Origin: Verrucomicrobiota bacterium
Lineage (GTDB): Bacteria; Verrucomicrobiota; Verrucomicrobiia; Verrucomicrobiales; DEV007
Length of the DNA stretch: 64,000 nucleotides
NCBI GenBank assembly: GCA_024277195.1
Contig: JAJRVS010000113.1
Location: 57,772 to 121,771 of the forward strand
Reading direction: 5' to 3'
Of this stretch, positions 53,211 to 61,702 are shown in pieces. Every line of letters starts with the position of its first letter. Position 1 is the stretch's first letter. Position numbers and translations under genes: made by a program. Under the pieces are notes generated by a model. It worked only from the letters and a program-made list of their open reading frames with translations, was not told the DNA's origin and ran no database searches.

Positions 53211-55202
53211 TTATTTATTTTCCTGGGCTATAGGTTCGCCCGCTTTGCTGTCTTCCTTGATTGGCGGCTGCACTTTGACTGCTTCAGCAGTAATAGCTGC
53301 CGATTTCGGCTTGTCTGTAGAGGTGTTGGCAACTGTCTTCTTTTTCATTACTGCCTTTTTCTTGGGACGTTGTTTGTTCCGTCTTTTGCGTTTGTCTGCA
53401 TTGACGGCGGTTCCCGGCAGCAGTTCTGCGTTGGGAAACTCAATCAGATACCCTTCGGCCAATAACCAACGCAGGTCAGCGAGCAGGGCGAGTTCACTTT
53501 TTGTGGGCTCGCTGGAGGTTGAGGTGTCAGTGTCAGAGGGAGTATCAGGGTTTTGATCCTTTTTAACCGCTGAAGGTGCAGCATCAGTGGCTGTTAGAGT
53601 TTGTAAATGTTTGATCAAATCACCTGCAAGGGTGCCGGGTTTGACTTTGATATAATTGAGCATCACCAAGAGGCGATCAGTGAGCACAGTGTCTTCTGCC
53701 AATGCCCGGGGACGGGCGGCGGAGACAAAAAGTTCCTTGGCTCCACGTTTGAAAAATTTGAGACCGTTATGCTCAAAGCGTCGACAAAGGGTGCGTACCA
53801 TCGGCAGGGGAAAACCGCGTTTTTGCCAATTGATCTCGGCGTTCATACGTTCGTACAGGGCGGGGGACAATTCATTTTTTGTAACGTTTCCAGCTAGGCG
53901 GGTTTCTCCGACCTCTTTGAAAATACGGCGGGCGAAATGCTCGCGGAAGTGGCGGGTCAGCTCGGTCATACTGGTGATAGGTGGCTCGCCTGGGCTTTCG
54001 TCCGGGCTTTCGGGTTTTTCACCGGATTCGTCATCGGAGGTAATGTCTGCAGAGGCTTGGGTGTCATCAGCGTTGACATCTTTTTCAAGCTCAGCATTTT
54101 CTTCAGATGAGCTGTCGGCTACGGGTTCTTCACTGGGACTTTGGTTTTCATTGTCAGTGGGTGCGACTTCCTCGGCATCGTTGTTTTGTACGTCTTGGTC
54201 CTTCGCATCCACAACGGCTTCTTCCTGTGGGGTTTCGCTGGCAGTTTCTTGTTTGCTGGATTCGACTGAAGATTTTTCTGTAACCGGATCCTGGCTTTGC
54301 TTGTCGCTTGTTTGTTTAGCTTCCGCTTTCGCCTGAGCCTTTTTATTGACCACCTGATAGTGTTTGCTCGTGGACATCAGTTCTTTCCACTGCTCGACGG
54401 TTTCTTCGTCACGGCGCATTTCGATACGGGACTTGAATCTTTCAAGCGGCATGTTGCCAAAGCGCTCGCGGTGCAGGGTGTTGATATTCTGCTGGTACTC
54501 GTGGTGATTGGGGGGGCCGAGTATCGTGCCGGAGAGGCCACACACGGCGATTACCGAAAAATTACCTTTGGGCGCTTCGGTTTTGACTTCTTCGACTTGG
54601 TAGAATTCTTTGAGTAAGTCGGGAGTATTGAGAAAATGTGCGACGGCTTCTTCACGTGATAGCCATACGGATCCGTCGATTTTGCAACGCACCATGCGGA
54701 TAGCTTTGTCCGTTTTGCTTGATTTGGCACGAAAAGTGACTCGATACCGATCCGCTGAAGCCAGCACCATTTTGGCGACCTCTACCATAGCATACGCACG
54801 ATTGGTTGAACGGATGTGTTTGCAGAGAGCCTGGACGGCCTCTTTGGTGGGTTCTACCACAAAGTCGACTTGAGGCACGATGTCCTCAGCCCGCATGGGT
54901 TTGTGCTCATCTCTGCGCTGGCCACGTGAGCCTTGGTTTCGATCACGACGATCATTGTTCCCTCTGCCACCTTGCTGGCGTCGATCATCTCGATTGTATG
55001 ATCCACCGGATCGAGCTCCGCCACTTCGTTTATCGAAGGATTGCCCGCCGCGGCGTCCGCCACCTTTACCTTTAGCCGGTTCTTCGTAGTCGGCCCATTT
55101 TGATTTATTTGTAGAAGTTCCAGAGGAGGCATTTTCCAGCCCTGATACCCAGGCGGGCATCAAGTCTTCTGCAGATAGGTCCATAGATTCAGGTTCGCTC
55201 AT
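53211..55202 (-). CDS. RGG-rich protein with acidic linker, unknown function (putative RNA-binding)
   Basis: The start at 55202 gives 663 residues. Layout: short acidic N-terminus; Gly/Arg-rich box (about 45-98, with GGGRRGG, SGGARSGGSY and RRQQGGRGNNDRRDRNQGSR); a conserved-looking globular region (about 103-285, including DIVPQVDFVVEPTKEAVQAL, FNTPDLL-like FLNTPDLLKEFYQVEEV and RERFGNMPLERFKSRIEMRR); an acidic disordered linker (about 300-408); a second globular region (about 410-535, HFREHFARRIFKEVGE and RTLCRRFEHNGLKFF); a possible winged-helix-like segment (about 568-595); and a Lys/Arg-rich tail. RGG boxes usually bind RNA, but no known family fold is recognised. It is transcribed alone and opposite to both neighbours. 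Confidence 0.6.
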   Translation of the reverse strand: MSEPESMDLSAEDLMPAWVSGLENASSGTSTNKSKWADYEEPAKGKGGGRRGGQSFDKRSGGARSGGSYNRDDRRQQGGRGNNDRRDRNQGSRGQRRDEHKPMRAEDIVPQVDFVVEPTKEAVQALCKHIRSTNRAYAMVEVAKMVLASADRYRVTFRAKSSKTDKAIRMVRCKIDGSVWLSREEAVAHFLNTPDLLKEFYQVEEVKTEAPKGNFSVIAVCGLSGTILGPPNHHEYQQNINTLHRERFGNMPLERFKSRIEMRRDEETVEQWKELMSTSKHYQVVNKKAQAKAEAKQTSDKQSQDPVTEKSSVESSKQETASETPQEEAVVDAKDQDVQNNDAEEVAPTDNENQSPSEEPVADSSSEENAELEKDVNADDTQASADITSDDESGEKPESPDESPGEPPITSMTELTRHFREHFARRIFKEVGETRLAGNVTKNELSPALYERMNAEINWQKRGFPLPMVRTLCRRFEHNGLKFFKRGAKELFVSAARPRALAEDTVLTDRLLVMLNYIKVKPGTLAGDLIKHLQTLTATDAAPSAVKKDQNPDTPSDTDTSTSSEPTKSELALLADLRWLLAEGYLIEFPNAELLPGTAVNADKRKRRNKQRPKKKAVMKKKTVANTSTDKPKSAAITAEAVKVQPPIKEDSKAGEPIAQENK

Positions 55203-55502
55203 AATTGTAGAGTGTATTAAAAACCGGAGCATGACAGGCAGCTCGTGGTGTTGTTGGAGAAATTAGCGATATATGGGAAGAAAACCAGAAAAAGCTTGTT
55301 ATGAATTTTACAGAATATATACTTAATACAAGTTAAGTGTTTTTTGTGGGCTTGTGGTTTCTCTTTCTCATTTTTGAGATATGATTGGGGGGATCTGCCT
55401 TAGTGAATTCCCGTTGCTGCATGCAGATTACATTTGCTGATTATGCCAAAATTGGGGAGTGTATCACAGGGTTCAGGAGAAATTATCTAATTTAATAATA
55501 TT
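55203..55502. other. Divergent AT-rich spacer with small dyads
   Basis: The region separates the RGG-protein gene from the SAF-oxidoreductase gene. ACTTAA and TTAAGT face each other at 55321-55338 and are followed by a run of T, and a small TCTCA-TTTT-TGAGA dyad lies near 55367-55380. A possible ribosome site AGGAGA lies near 55475, well before the GTG start. No gene is seen. Confidence 0.4.
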
Positions 55503-56726
55503 GTGTCTGTAATAAGTGCATTTGGTCAGCAAGCGGAACCGGCGAGGATAGGGCTGGTAGGAACAGGGTTCATGGCTCGTGGAATCGCCCATGTGGTGGA
55601 GCGCTCACCATTTAAACTCTCTCAAGTGCTTACCCGGCGCCCGATCGAGTCGGTGCATGGGATGCCCGGTCATAATCTTATCACTCAGAATATTGCTGAA
55701 TTGATCGAAAATTCAGATTTGTTGATCGTATGCTGTGGAGATCCGATTCACGTTACTGATGTGGTGGATCAGGCGGTTGAGGCAGGTTTACCAATTGTGA
55801 CGATGGATTCGGAATTCCATGTCACTACGGGTTCCTGGTTTGTGGATAAAGGTTTGATTACGGAAGCAGAGGGGGATCAACCGGGTTGCTTGGCAGCGTT
55901 GCGGCGTGATGCGATTGCGATGGATTTTGAGCCTTTGGTGTATGGAAATATCAAAGGTTTTCTCAATCACGATCCGAGTGAATCAGACATGAGCTATTGG
56001 TCTAGCAAGCAGGGCTTGAGTATTGCGCAGACAACTTCGTTCACTGACGGAACCAAAGTGCAGATAGAGCAGGCTTTTGTGGCGAATGCTTTTGATGCTG
56101 ATATTTACTGGCCGGGCATGTTGGGACCCAGTTCGGATACGGTTGAGGAAGGTTCCCAGTTGCTGGCGGATGTGGCGAATCAGCGAAATTCAGACTCGGG
56201 TAAAAATAAAGCGCTAAGCGATTACATTTTGACACCGGGTTGTCCGGGTATATTCATCGCCGCCAAACACAAGGATTACTGTCGTCCGTATCTGAATTAT
56301 TTAAAAATGGGAGATGGTCCTTTTTATACGCTCATTAGGACTTTTCACCTTTGCCACTTGGAAGTGATGAAGACAGTTCGTGCGGTGTTGGAGCATGGTG
56401 ATGTATTGATGAATAACTCTAGCCAACCGCGGGTTAGTGTAGCTACGGTAGCTAAGCAAGATTTATCGAAAAACCATTTTATCAAACATGGCATTGGCTC
56501 ATTTGATGTCCGTGGCGAAGCGGTAAATATCGTCGATGCAGCGGATCACGTGCCGATTGGTTTATTGATGAACGGGCGATTGAAGCAGTCTGTGGAGAAA
56601 GGTCAGCGTATCAGCATGGATGATATCGAATTGCCGGACACACTGGCCAAAACGATTTGGAAAAAACTGGCTAAAAGAGCCGTGGAACAGGGCGATGTTG
56701 ATAACGTTTCAGATAAGGTGATTTGA
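55503..56726 (+). CDS. Homoserine-dehydrogenase-like oxidoreductase with SAF domain
   Basis: The N-terminus has a Rossmann motif GLVGTGFMARG and the typical FKLSQVLTRRPIES strand order of the NAD(P)-binding DRL/homoserine-dehydrogenase-like family. The C-terminal 60 residues form an SAF-like domain (AADHVPIGLLMNGRLKQSVEKG). Enzymes of this architecture occur in sugar-acid and polyol catabolism and are generally uncharacterised. The GTG at 55503 is needed because an in-frame ATG (M24) would cut the nucleotide-binding motif. 407 residues. It is convergent with the acetylxylan-esterase-like gene 22 bases away. Confidence 0.8.
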   Translation: MSVISAFGQQAEPARIGLVGTGFMARGIAHVVERSPFKLSQVLTRRPIESVHGMPGHNLITQNIAELIENSDLLIVCCGDPIHVTDVVDQAVEAGLPIVTMDSEFHVTTGSWFVDKGLITEAEGDQPGCLAALRRDAIAMDFEPLVYGNIKGFLNHDPSESDMSYWSSKQGLSIAQTTSFTDGTKVQIEQAFVANAFDADIYWPGMLGPSSDTVEEGSQLLADVANQRNSDSGKNKALSDYILTPGCPGIFIAAKHKDYCRPYLNYLKMGDGPFYTLIRTFHLCHLEVMKTVRAVLEHGDVLMNNSSQPRVSVATVAKQDLSKNHFIKHGIGSFDVRGEAVNIVDAADHVPIGLLMNGRLKQSVEKGQRISMDDIELPDTLAKTIWKKLAKRAVEQGDVDNVSDKVI

Positions 56727-56748
56727 GTTTTTTGAAGCTTGGATGGGT

Positions 56749-58077
56749 TTATTTCCCCTGTGCTTTTGCCACGTGAGTTTTGAGTGCGGCCAAAAAAGCG
56801 TCGGCGACATCTTTGGGTGCGGCATGACCCATGGCAGGTTTGTTGATGATGTTTTTAGTACCCTTTAATTGATTGTAGGCGGCATATACGCTGGTGGGCG
56901 GGCAAGTGCGGTCGATGAAGCCAACACTGAGGATGGCATCGCCGTGGTAACGGGCGGCAAAATTCACTGCGTCATAATAGCGTGAGACTTCGGCAATCAC
57001 GGAGTCGGGTTTGCCATCTTTTTGCAAGGGAATCAATTTTGGCCAACCACTGATGCGTTTGCGTAACATGCCGGTGTGGTCACAACCGGCGGGAACACCG
57101 GCTCCGATAAAAGTGACTCGGTCATCAAGGCCGCCTGCAACCAGGGCTTGAAAGCCTCCCTGACTGTGACCGATAACGGCTACTGTTTTGCCATCCCATT
57201 CGGGTTGAGTGGTAAGGAAGTCCAAGGCACGGATCATACGTAGGAACATGTTTTTGAAATAAACAGCATCACGGTTCTCACGGCCAAATAGGGGATACCC
57301 TCGCAGACGTCCGTTTTTTCCATAGAGCTTGCTGTAATATTCCTTGGGTTGACCATTAGGGATGCCGTGCGCGTTGATGTCCATTGATAAATAACCGGGG
57401 TAGCGTTTGATGGAAGAGCTGCGCACCCCTGCGCCGTGGACCCATAAGATGATGGGCAGGCTTTTGTTTTTTGCACCTACCGGACGGGCAAAATAACCAG
57501 ATACGGGCACGTCATCGAGGCAGGTGATCTGGGTATCGAAGACCTCGAAATCCTTGTTGGATGCTTTGTCGTCTTTTTTCATTTGGGCATCGAGAGGGAT
57601 AGCAGCGAGCAGTTGTTTTTGCGATTGCCAAAAAGCTTCGAAGTCGACAGGCACCTCCCGGCTGGGACTGATATCCAGTGGGGAGACGGCCGCTGCAGCG
57701 AGCACGGTTTTTGGTTTGGAGGTGAGCTTGCGATTGCCCGCTACGAATTGCACTTCACATTGGAGAAAACCCGCTCGGCTTAATTTGCCTGTTACTTGTA
57801 ACGGCTTGCCAGTGATGGCGAGAGTGAAGTCTTCGATGGTTTTGTAACGGTCATCACTGAGCGTGCAATGTATGCTACCCCAATCGAGAGCCTGGCCTTT
57901 GTCATTTTTGATTTCGATTTGAAAAGTGATCGCTTCACCTTTTTTATAAACAGCATTTTCACGGTCTGTTTTGACTTGGATGACGATTTTATCACTTTCT
58001 GCAGCAAGCAAAAAAGTGTGTTGAATCAGGATCAGCGAGATCAGCATTAGCCGGAGAGAAAATTGGATATTTTTCAT
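56749..58077 (-). CDS. Secreted acetyl-xylan-esterase/cephalosporin-C-deacetylase-like hydrolase
   Basis: The ATG at 58077 gives a signal peptide (MKNIQFSLRLMLISLILIQH to about residue 28) and 442 residues. The N-terminal roughly 120 residues form an Ig-like beta domain. The catalytic AXE1-type domain has the nucleophile in IGHSQGGFQALVAGGLDDRV, then the acid in VGFIDRTCPPTSVYAAYN and the His in MGHAAPKD. These enzymes remove acetyl groups from xylan or other sugars. The gene is transcribed alone leftward. Its partners in the window would be the GH5 lipoprotein and the other esterase. Confidence 0.87.
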   Translation of the reverse strand: MKNIQFSLRLMLISLILIQHTFLLAAESDKIVIQVKTDRENAVYKKGEAITFQIEIKNDKGQALDWGSIHCTLSDDRYKTIEDFTLAITGKPLQVTGKLSRAGFLQCEVQFVAGNRKLTSKPKTVLAAAAVSPLDISPSREVPVDFEAFWQSQKQLLAAIPLDAQMKKDDKASNKDFEVFDTQITCLDDVPVSGYFARPVGAKNKSLPIILWVHGAGVRSSSIKRYPGYLSMDINAHGIPNGQPKEYYSKLYGKNGRLRGYPLFGRENRDAVYFKNMFLRMIRALDFLTTQPEWDGKTVAVIGHSQGGFQALVAGGLDDRVTFIGAGVPAGCDHTGMLRKRISGWPKLIPLQKDGKPDSVIAEVSRYYDAVNFAARYHGDAILSVGFIDRTCPPTSVYAAYNQLKGTKNIINKPAMGHAAPKDVADAFLAALKTHVAKAQGK

Positions 58078-58181
58078 ATAAAGTAAGTGGACAGAAAGAC
58101 GGTATGTGTTCAACAAAAAATATCACTGCTTTTTAGTCGATTCGAGTCTAATTGATGGCAGATTTGTTTTTCTAAATTTTC

Positions 58182-59279
58182 ATGATGAGCGGAACGGAAT
58201 TATCCAACACTTACGCATTGATTCTGGCAGGCGGCAGCGGCACGCGGTTTTGGCCGGTGAGTCGAACTTTGCGGCCCAAGCAGTTGTTGTCATTATTTGA
58301 CGCACAAGATTCAATGTTAGAACTCACAGTTTCCCGTATGCGCGGGTTGCTGCCTGCAGAGAATATTTTGGTTTTGACCAATAGCGATCAGGAGGATGCG
58401 GTGCGCGAGATTTTGAAAGATCGACTGCCAGGCGAGAACATTGTTGCCGAGCCGGAGAAGCGTGACACCGCTCCGGCGATTGCATTGGCTTTGGGGTGGG
58501 TGGCCGCAAGGGATCCGCAGGCGACGATGGTGGTTGTGCCATCGGATCAGCTGATCCAGGATCAAAATGCTTTTTGTCAGACGATGCGGCAGGCGGTCGG
58601 TGTGGCTGTCCGTGAGCAGGGCATTGTGACGATTGGTATCAAACCTACCTGGCCCTGCACGGCTTATGGTTATATTCAAAGGGGGCAGCAGATTTCAAGT
58701 GTGGCAGAGAATGAGAATGTGCCGACGGTTTATCAGGTCGATTGTTTTCGTGAAAAACCTAATACGCAGCTAGCGACGGAATTTATCGAGCAGGGAAATT
58801 TTTCCTGGAATGCGGGGATATTTGTCTGGCGCGTCCCTACAGTAATCAGTGAGCTGGAGCAACATTGCCCGGACTTGGCTCATTTTGTTGCAGATTTACA
58901 AAAATCGGTCGATTTTAACCAAACCGTGCAAGAAAGGTTTTCGCAATTACCGAAAATTTCTATCGATTATGCCTTGATGGAAAAAGCATCGTGTGTATTC
59001 AATATTGAAGCTGCTTTTGATTGGGATGATCTCGGCAACTGGGTGTCGGCTGGCAAATACTTTGATAGGGATAAACAAGGTAATGCTTGCAATAGTGCCT
59101 TGAGTTCGGTTGATTCCAATAACAATGTGGTGTACGCCGAGGATAAAGTGCGAGTGGCGCTTTTAGGGGTGAACAATTTGATTGTGGTACAAACATCGGA
59201 TGCTATTCTGGTCGCCGCCAAAGAGGCGATGGACGGAATGAAAGAACTGGTGGATGAAGTGCCAGACGAATTAAAATAA
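58182..59279 (+). CDS. manC: Mannose-1-phosphate guanylyltransferase
   Basis: This enzyme makes GDP-mannose from mannose 1-phosphate and GTP for surface polysaccharides. The nucleotide-binding start LILAGGSGTRFWPVSR, the RPKQLLSLF block, VVVPSDQLI and the FREKPNTQLA and WNAGIFVW segments are characteristic. The 365 residues match single-domain ManC without a fused isomerase. Two adjacent ATG codons (58182, 58185) could be the start. ruvX follows 22 bases later. Confidence 0.93.
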   Translation: MMSGTELSNTYALILAGGSGTRFWPVSRTLRPKQLLSLFDAQDSMLELTVSRMRGLLPAENILVLTNSDQEDAVREILKDRLPGENIVAEPEKRDTAPAIALALGWVAARDPQATMVVVPSDQLIQDQNAFCQTMRQAVGVAVREQGIVTIGIKPTWPCTAYGYIQRGQQISSVAENENVPTVYQVDCFREKPNTQLATEFIEQGNFSWNAGIFVWRVPTVISELEQHCPDLAHFVADLQKSVDFNQTVQERFSQLPKISIDYALMEKASCVFNIEAAFDWDDLGNWVSAGKYFDRDKQGNACNSALSSVDSNNNVVYAEDKVRVALLGVNNLIVVQTSDAILVAAKEAMDGMKELVDEVPDELK

Positions 59280-59300
59280 AACAGTGACTGAATTTTAGAG

Positions 59301-59828
59301 ATGGCAGATAAAATATTTCGCGCATTAGGTATCGATTACGGAACAGTTCGCATAGGCGTGGCTGTGAGTGATGATTTAGGTATGTTGGCGCACCCGCATG
59401 AAACTGTTGCCGGCGAAAACGAGGATGCGGCGGTTGCCCGGCTTGCGGAGATCGTTAGTGAACGTAAGGCTGAAGTGGTGGTATTGGGTTTACCCTTGAA
59501 CATGGATGGCAGTGAAGGCCCCGCGGTTAAGAAAGTGCGCAAGTTTTTGGGGAAACTGCGAAAGTTATTACCGGAGAAAGTGACGATTGTTGAAGAAGAC
59601 GAAAGATTGACCACAGTTGCTGCCTCGGAAAAGCTGAGTGAAGCAGGCAAATCGGATAAAGACCAACGCGATAGCATTGATCAGGCAGCGGCGGTTGAAA
59701 TTTTGCAAGGTTACCTGGATTATCGAGAACCTTCGGAAGACGAAATGGAGGATGATATGAAATTGGGCGGTGGGTCATCGCTTAATGATGATCTTGATAT
59801 TTTTTACGATGACGAGACTTATGGCTGA
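59301..59828 (+). CDS. ruvX: Putative Holliday junction resolvase / pre-16S rRNA nuclease
   Basis: YqgF/RuvX-family proteins have an RNase H fold and process 16S rRNA ends. The opening GIDYGTVRIGVAVSD, the VVLGLPLNMDGSEGP block and the late acidic SDKDQRDSIDQAAAVEIL block are conserved. The 175 residues include an acidic C-terminal tail of about 40 residues beyond the usual length. The last 8 bases overlap the truA start, so the two genes are translationally coupled. Confidence 0.93.
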   Translation: MADKIFRALGIDYGTVRIGVAVSDDLGMLAHPHETVAGENEDAAVARLAEIVSERKAEVVVLGLPLNMDGSEGPAVKKVRKFLGKLRKLLPEKVTIVEEDERLTTVAASEKLSEAGKSDKDQRDSIDQAAAVEILQGYLDYREPSEDEMEDDMKLGGGSSLNDDLDIFYDDETYG

Positions 59829-60645
59829 AGAAGATCGGAAACGATTTCTTCTGAGCTTGGCCTATGACGGGCGTATTTTTGAGGGGTGGCAGAGCCAAGT
59901 GGGTGGCAACACGGTGCAGGATCACTTGTTAAAGGCATTAAAAGGGGTCTGTCCCCAAATAGAGTCGGTGCAAGGGTCGGGACGGACGGATGCCGGTGTC
60001 AGTGCGATGGCGCAAAGAGCGCATTTTGATGCGCCCGCTAGTGCTCGCTTGGATGTTGGTAATTGGCAGAAAGCTCTCAATGCTCATTTGCCCCCCCAGA
60101 TTCGGGTGATGGACTGTGAGCAGGTGGATTTGGATTTTCACGCTCGTTTTAATGCGACGGGTAAATGTTACCGTTATCGCTTGTTTGAAGGTGCGGTTTT
60201 ACCACCACTACAGCATGGCTTGGTGTGGCAGGTGAGAGGGAAGCTGGATAGAGATCTTTTACACGAAGCCGCGAAGTTGTTTGCCGGGCGGCATGATTTT
60301 AGAGCATTTTCAGCTAACCGTGGAGATGGGCATGACGAAACCCGTGACGCACAGCGTATGATTCACTCAGTGGAGGTGTTGCAATCGCAGCAAGATCCGT
60401 TGGTAGATCTGCGATTTAAGGGAGAGGGATTTCTATACAAAATGGTTAGGTTTATAGTGGGCAGCATGGTCCGATGCGCCCAGGGAAAACTAGATCCGGC
60501 GGAGATTCAACGATTATTGGTTGGGGTAGATTTTTCTGAAAAGGCCCCATTCTGTGCCCCGGCGGATGGATTGATGTTGGAGCAGGTGTACTACCTTGGC
60601 AATAAGTCGATGACGTCATCTTCATCCCCTGCGATATCCGACTGA
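59821..60645 (+). CDS. truA: tRNA pseudouridine(38-40) synthase
   Basis: TruA makes pseudouridine at positions 38-40 of the anticodon arm. The catalytic Asp lies in GSGRTDAGVSAMAQ. Other blocks are LSLAYDGRIFEGWQSQ, HARFNATGKCYRYRL and FLYKMVRFIVGSMV. The ATG at 59821 gives 274 residues. The upstream open frame inside ruvX is not used. The family core ends near EQVYYLG, and the remaining 14 residues (NKSMTSSSSPAISD) lie inside the oppositely transcribed trpC gene. Confidence 0.95.
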   Translation: MAEEDRKRFLLSLAYDGRIFEGWQSQVGGNTVQDHLLKALKGVCPQIESVQGSGRTDAGVSAMAQRAHFDAPASARLDVGNWQKALNAHLPPQIRVMDCEQVDLDFHARFNATGKCYRYRLFEGAVLPPLQHGLVWQVRGKLDRDLLHEAAKLFAGRHDFRAFSANRGDGHDETRDAQRMIHSVEVLQSQQDPLVDLRFKGEGFLYKMVRFIVGSMVRCAQGKLDPAEIQRLLVGVDFSEKAPFCAPADGLMLEQVYYLGNKSMTSSSSPAISD

Positions 60646-61460
60646 GGGTCATCTTCTTCAGTATAAGCCGGGATAACCTTGAGTTCCTCCATTTTGGAGG
60701 CCTTGTCTTCACTGCGCATCAGCGCTTCACCGACAAGAATGGCATCGGCTCCGCACTGCTGGACATTGCTGGCGTCTTCGCCGGTGGAGATTCCGCTTTC
60801 ACTGATCAGAATATGATCAGGGCCGAGCTCTTGCGCTAATTGGAAGGTGGTGTCGAGGCTAACGTCGAAAGTTTTGAGATTGCGGTTGTTGATACCTATG
60901 ATGGTGGCCTCGGTATCCAGAGCGCGGTCGAGTTCGTCTAGATCGTGCACTTCGACCAGCACATCCAATTGATAAGACTCGGCGATATCGAGGAAACGAT
61001 TCAGTTCGTCCTGGGTCAGAACAGCAACAATCAGCAAGATGGCATCGGCCCCAGCGACAACGGCTTCATAGATTTGGGCTTCGTGTACGATGAAATCTTT
61101 TCTCAGCAGCGGTAGTGCGACTTTTTCACGGATAGCAGACAAATAGGAAAGTTTGCCCCGGAAGAATTTTTCATCGGTGAGCACTGAAATCGCGTTGGCA
61201 CCGCAGCGGGCATATTCTGTAGCGATAGCAACTGGGTCAAAATCTTCGCTGATGATGCCGACGGAGGGTGAGGCTTTTTTGACTTCGGCGATGATGGACA
61301 AGGAGGGGTCGGTTTCTACAAGCGGGTCACGCAGGGCATTGGCAAAGGAGCGGAAATCATTTCGCTCAGCTGCAGCAAAGCGTAACTTTTCAGTCAGTGG
61401 CAGGATTTTTTCAATCTCTGTACGTTTATGGGCAATGATTTCGTCGAGACGATTTTTCAT
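60591..61460 (-). CDS. trpC: Indole-3-glycerol-phosphate synthase
   Basis: TrpC closes the indole ring in tryptophan synthesis. The TIM-barrel blocks IIAEVKKASPSVGIISEDFD, LLRKDFIVHEAQIYEA, IIGINNRNLKTFDVSL, LISESGI and ADAILVGEALM are all present. The usual protein ends soon after VGEALMRS. Here about 35 acidic residues follow (EEDDPQSDIAGDEDD), so the 289-residue length is above typical. The gene's last 55 bases overlap truA on the other strand. No other trp gene is adjacent. Confidence 0.95.
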   Translation of the reverse strand: MKNRLDEIIAHKRTEIEKILPLTEKLRFAAAERNDFRSFANALRDPLVETDPSLSIIAEVKKASPSVGIISEDFDPVAIATEYARCGANAISVLTDEKFFRGKLSYLSAIREKVALPLLRKDFIVHEAQIYEAVVAGADAILLIVAVLTQDELNRFLDIAESYQLDVLVEVHDLDELDRALDTEATIIGINNRNLKTFDVSLDTTFQLAQELGPDHILISESGISTGEDASNVQQCGADAILVGEALMRSEDKASKMEELKVIPAYTEEDDPQSDIAGDEDDVIDLLPR

Positions 61461-61618
61461 AAATGTGTATTTGCCACATAGAAACGCAGACTGCGAGGAA
61501 GAGCTAGTTTTTTTAGTGAAAAACTGCTTGATTTGATGGCTTTGGGGTCGTTAAGTTGGCATCCGCTCCGGCGGCTGATCGGTTTAGTGCCGGTTTGATA
61601 GATCACAGGATTGTGATT

Positions 61619-61693
61619 GCGGGTGTAGCTCAGGGGTAGAGCGCGACCTTGCCAAGGTCGAAGTCGGGCGTTCGAATCGCCTCACCCGCTCCA
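61619..61693 (+). tRNA. tRNA-Gly (GCC) with encoded CCA
   Basis: The sequence folds as a full cloverleaf: acceptor GCGGGTG (61619-61625) with CACCCGC (61683-61689), D arm GCTC-AGGGGTA-GAGC, anticodon arm with loop CTTGCCAAG (anticodon GCC, reading GGC and GGT glycine codons), and T arm with the GTTCGAATC loop. The discriminator is T61690 and CCA is encoded (61691-61693). It lies only 9 bases before the ATG proposed for prmA. Confidence 0.97.
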
Positions 61694-61702
61694 TTTTTTA
61701 AA

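Noticed and set aside
61649..61702. prmA start at 61649
   Set aside because: This start lies within the tRNA-Gly gene and would make the tRNA coding; the ATG at 61703 is far more plausible.
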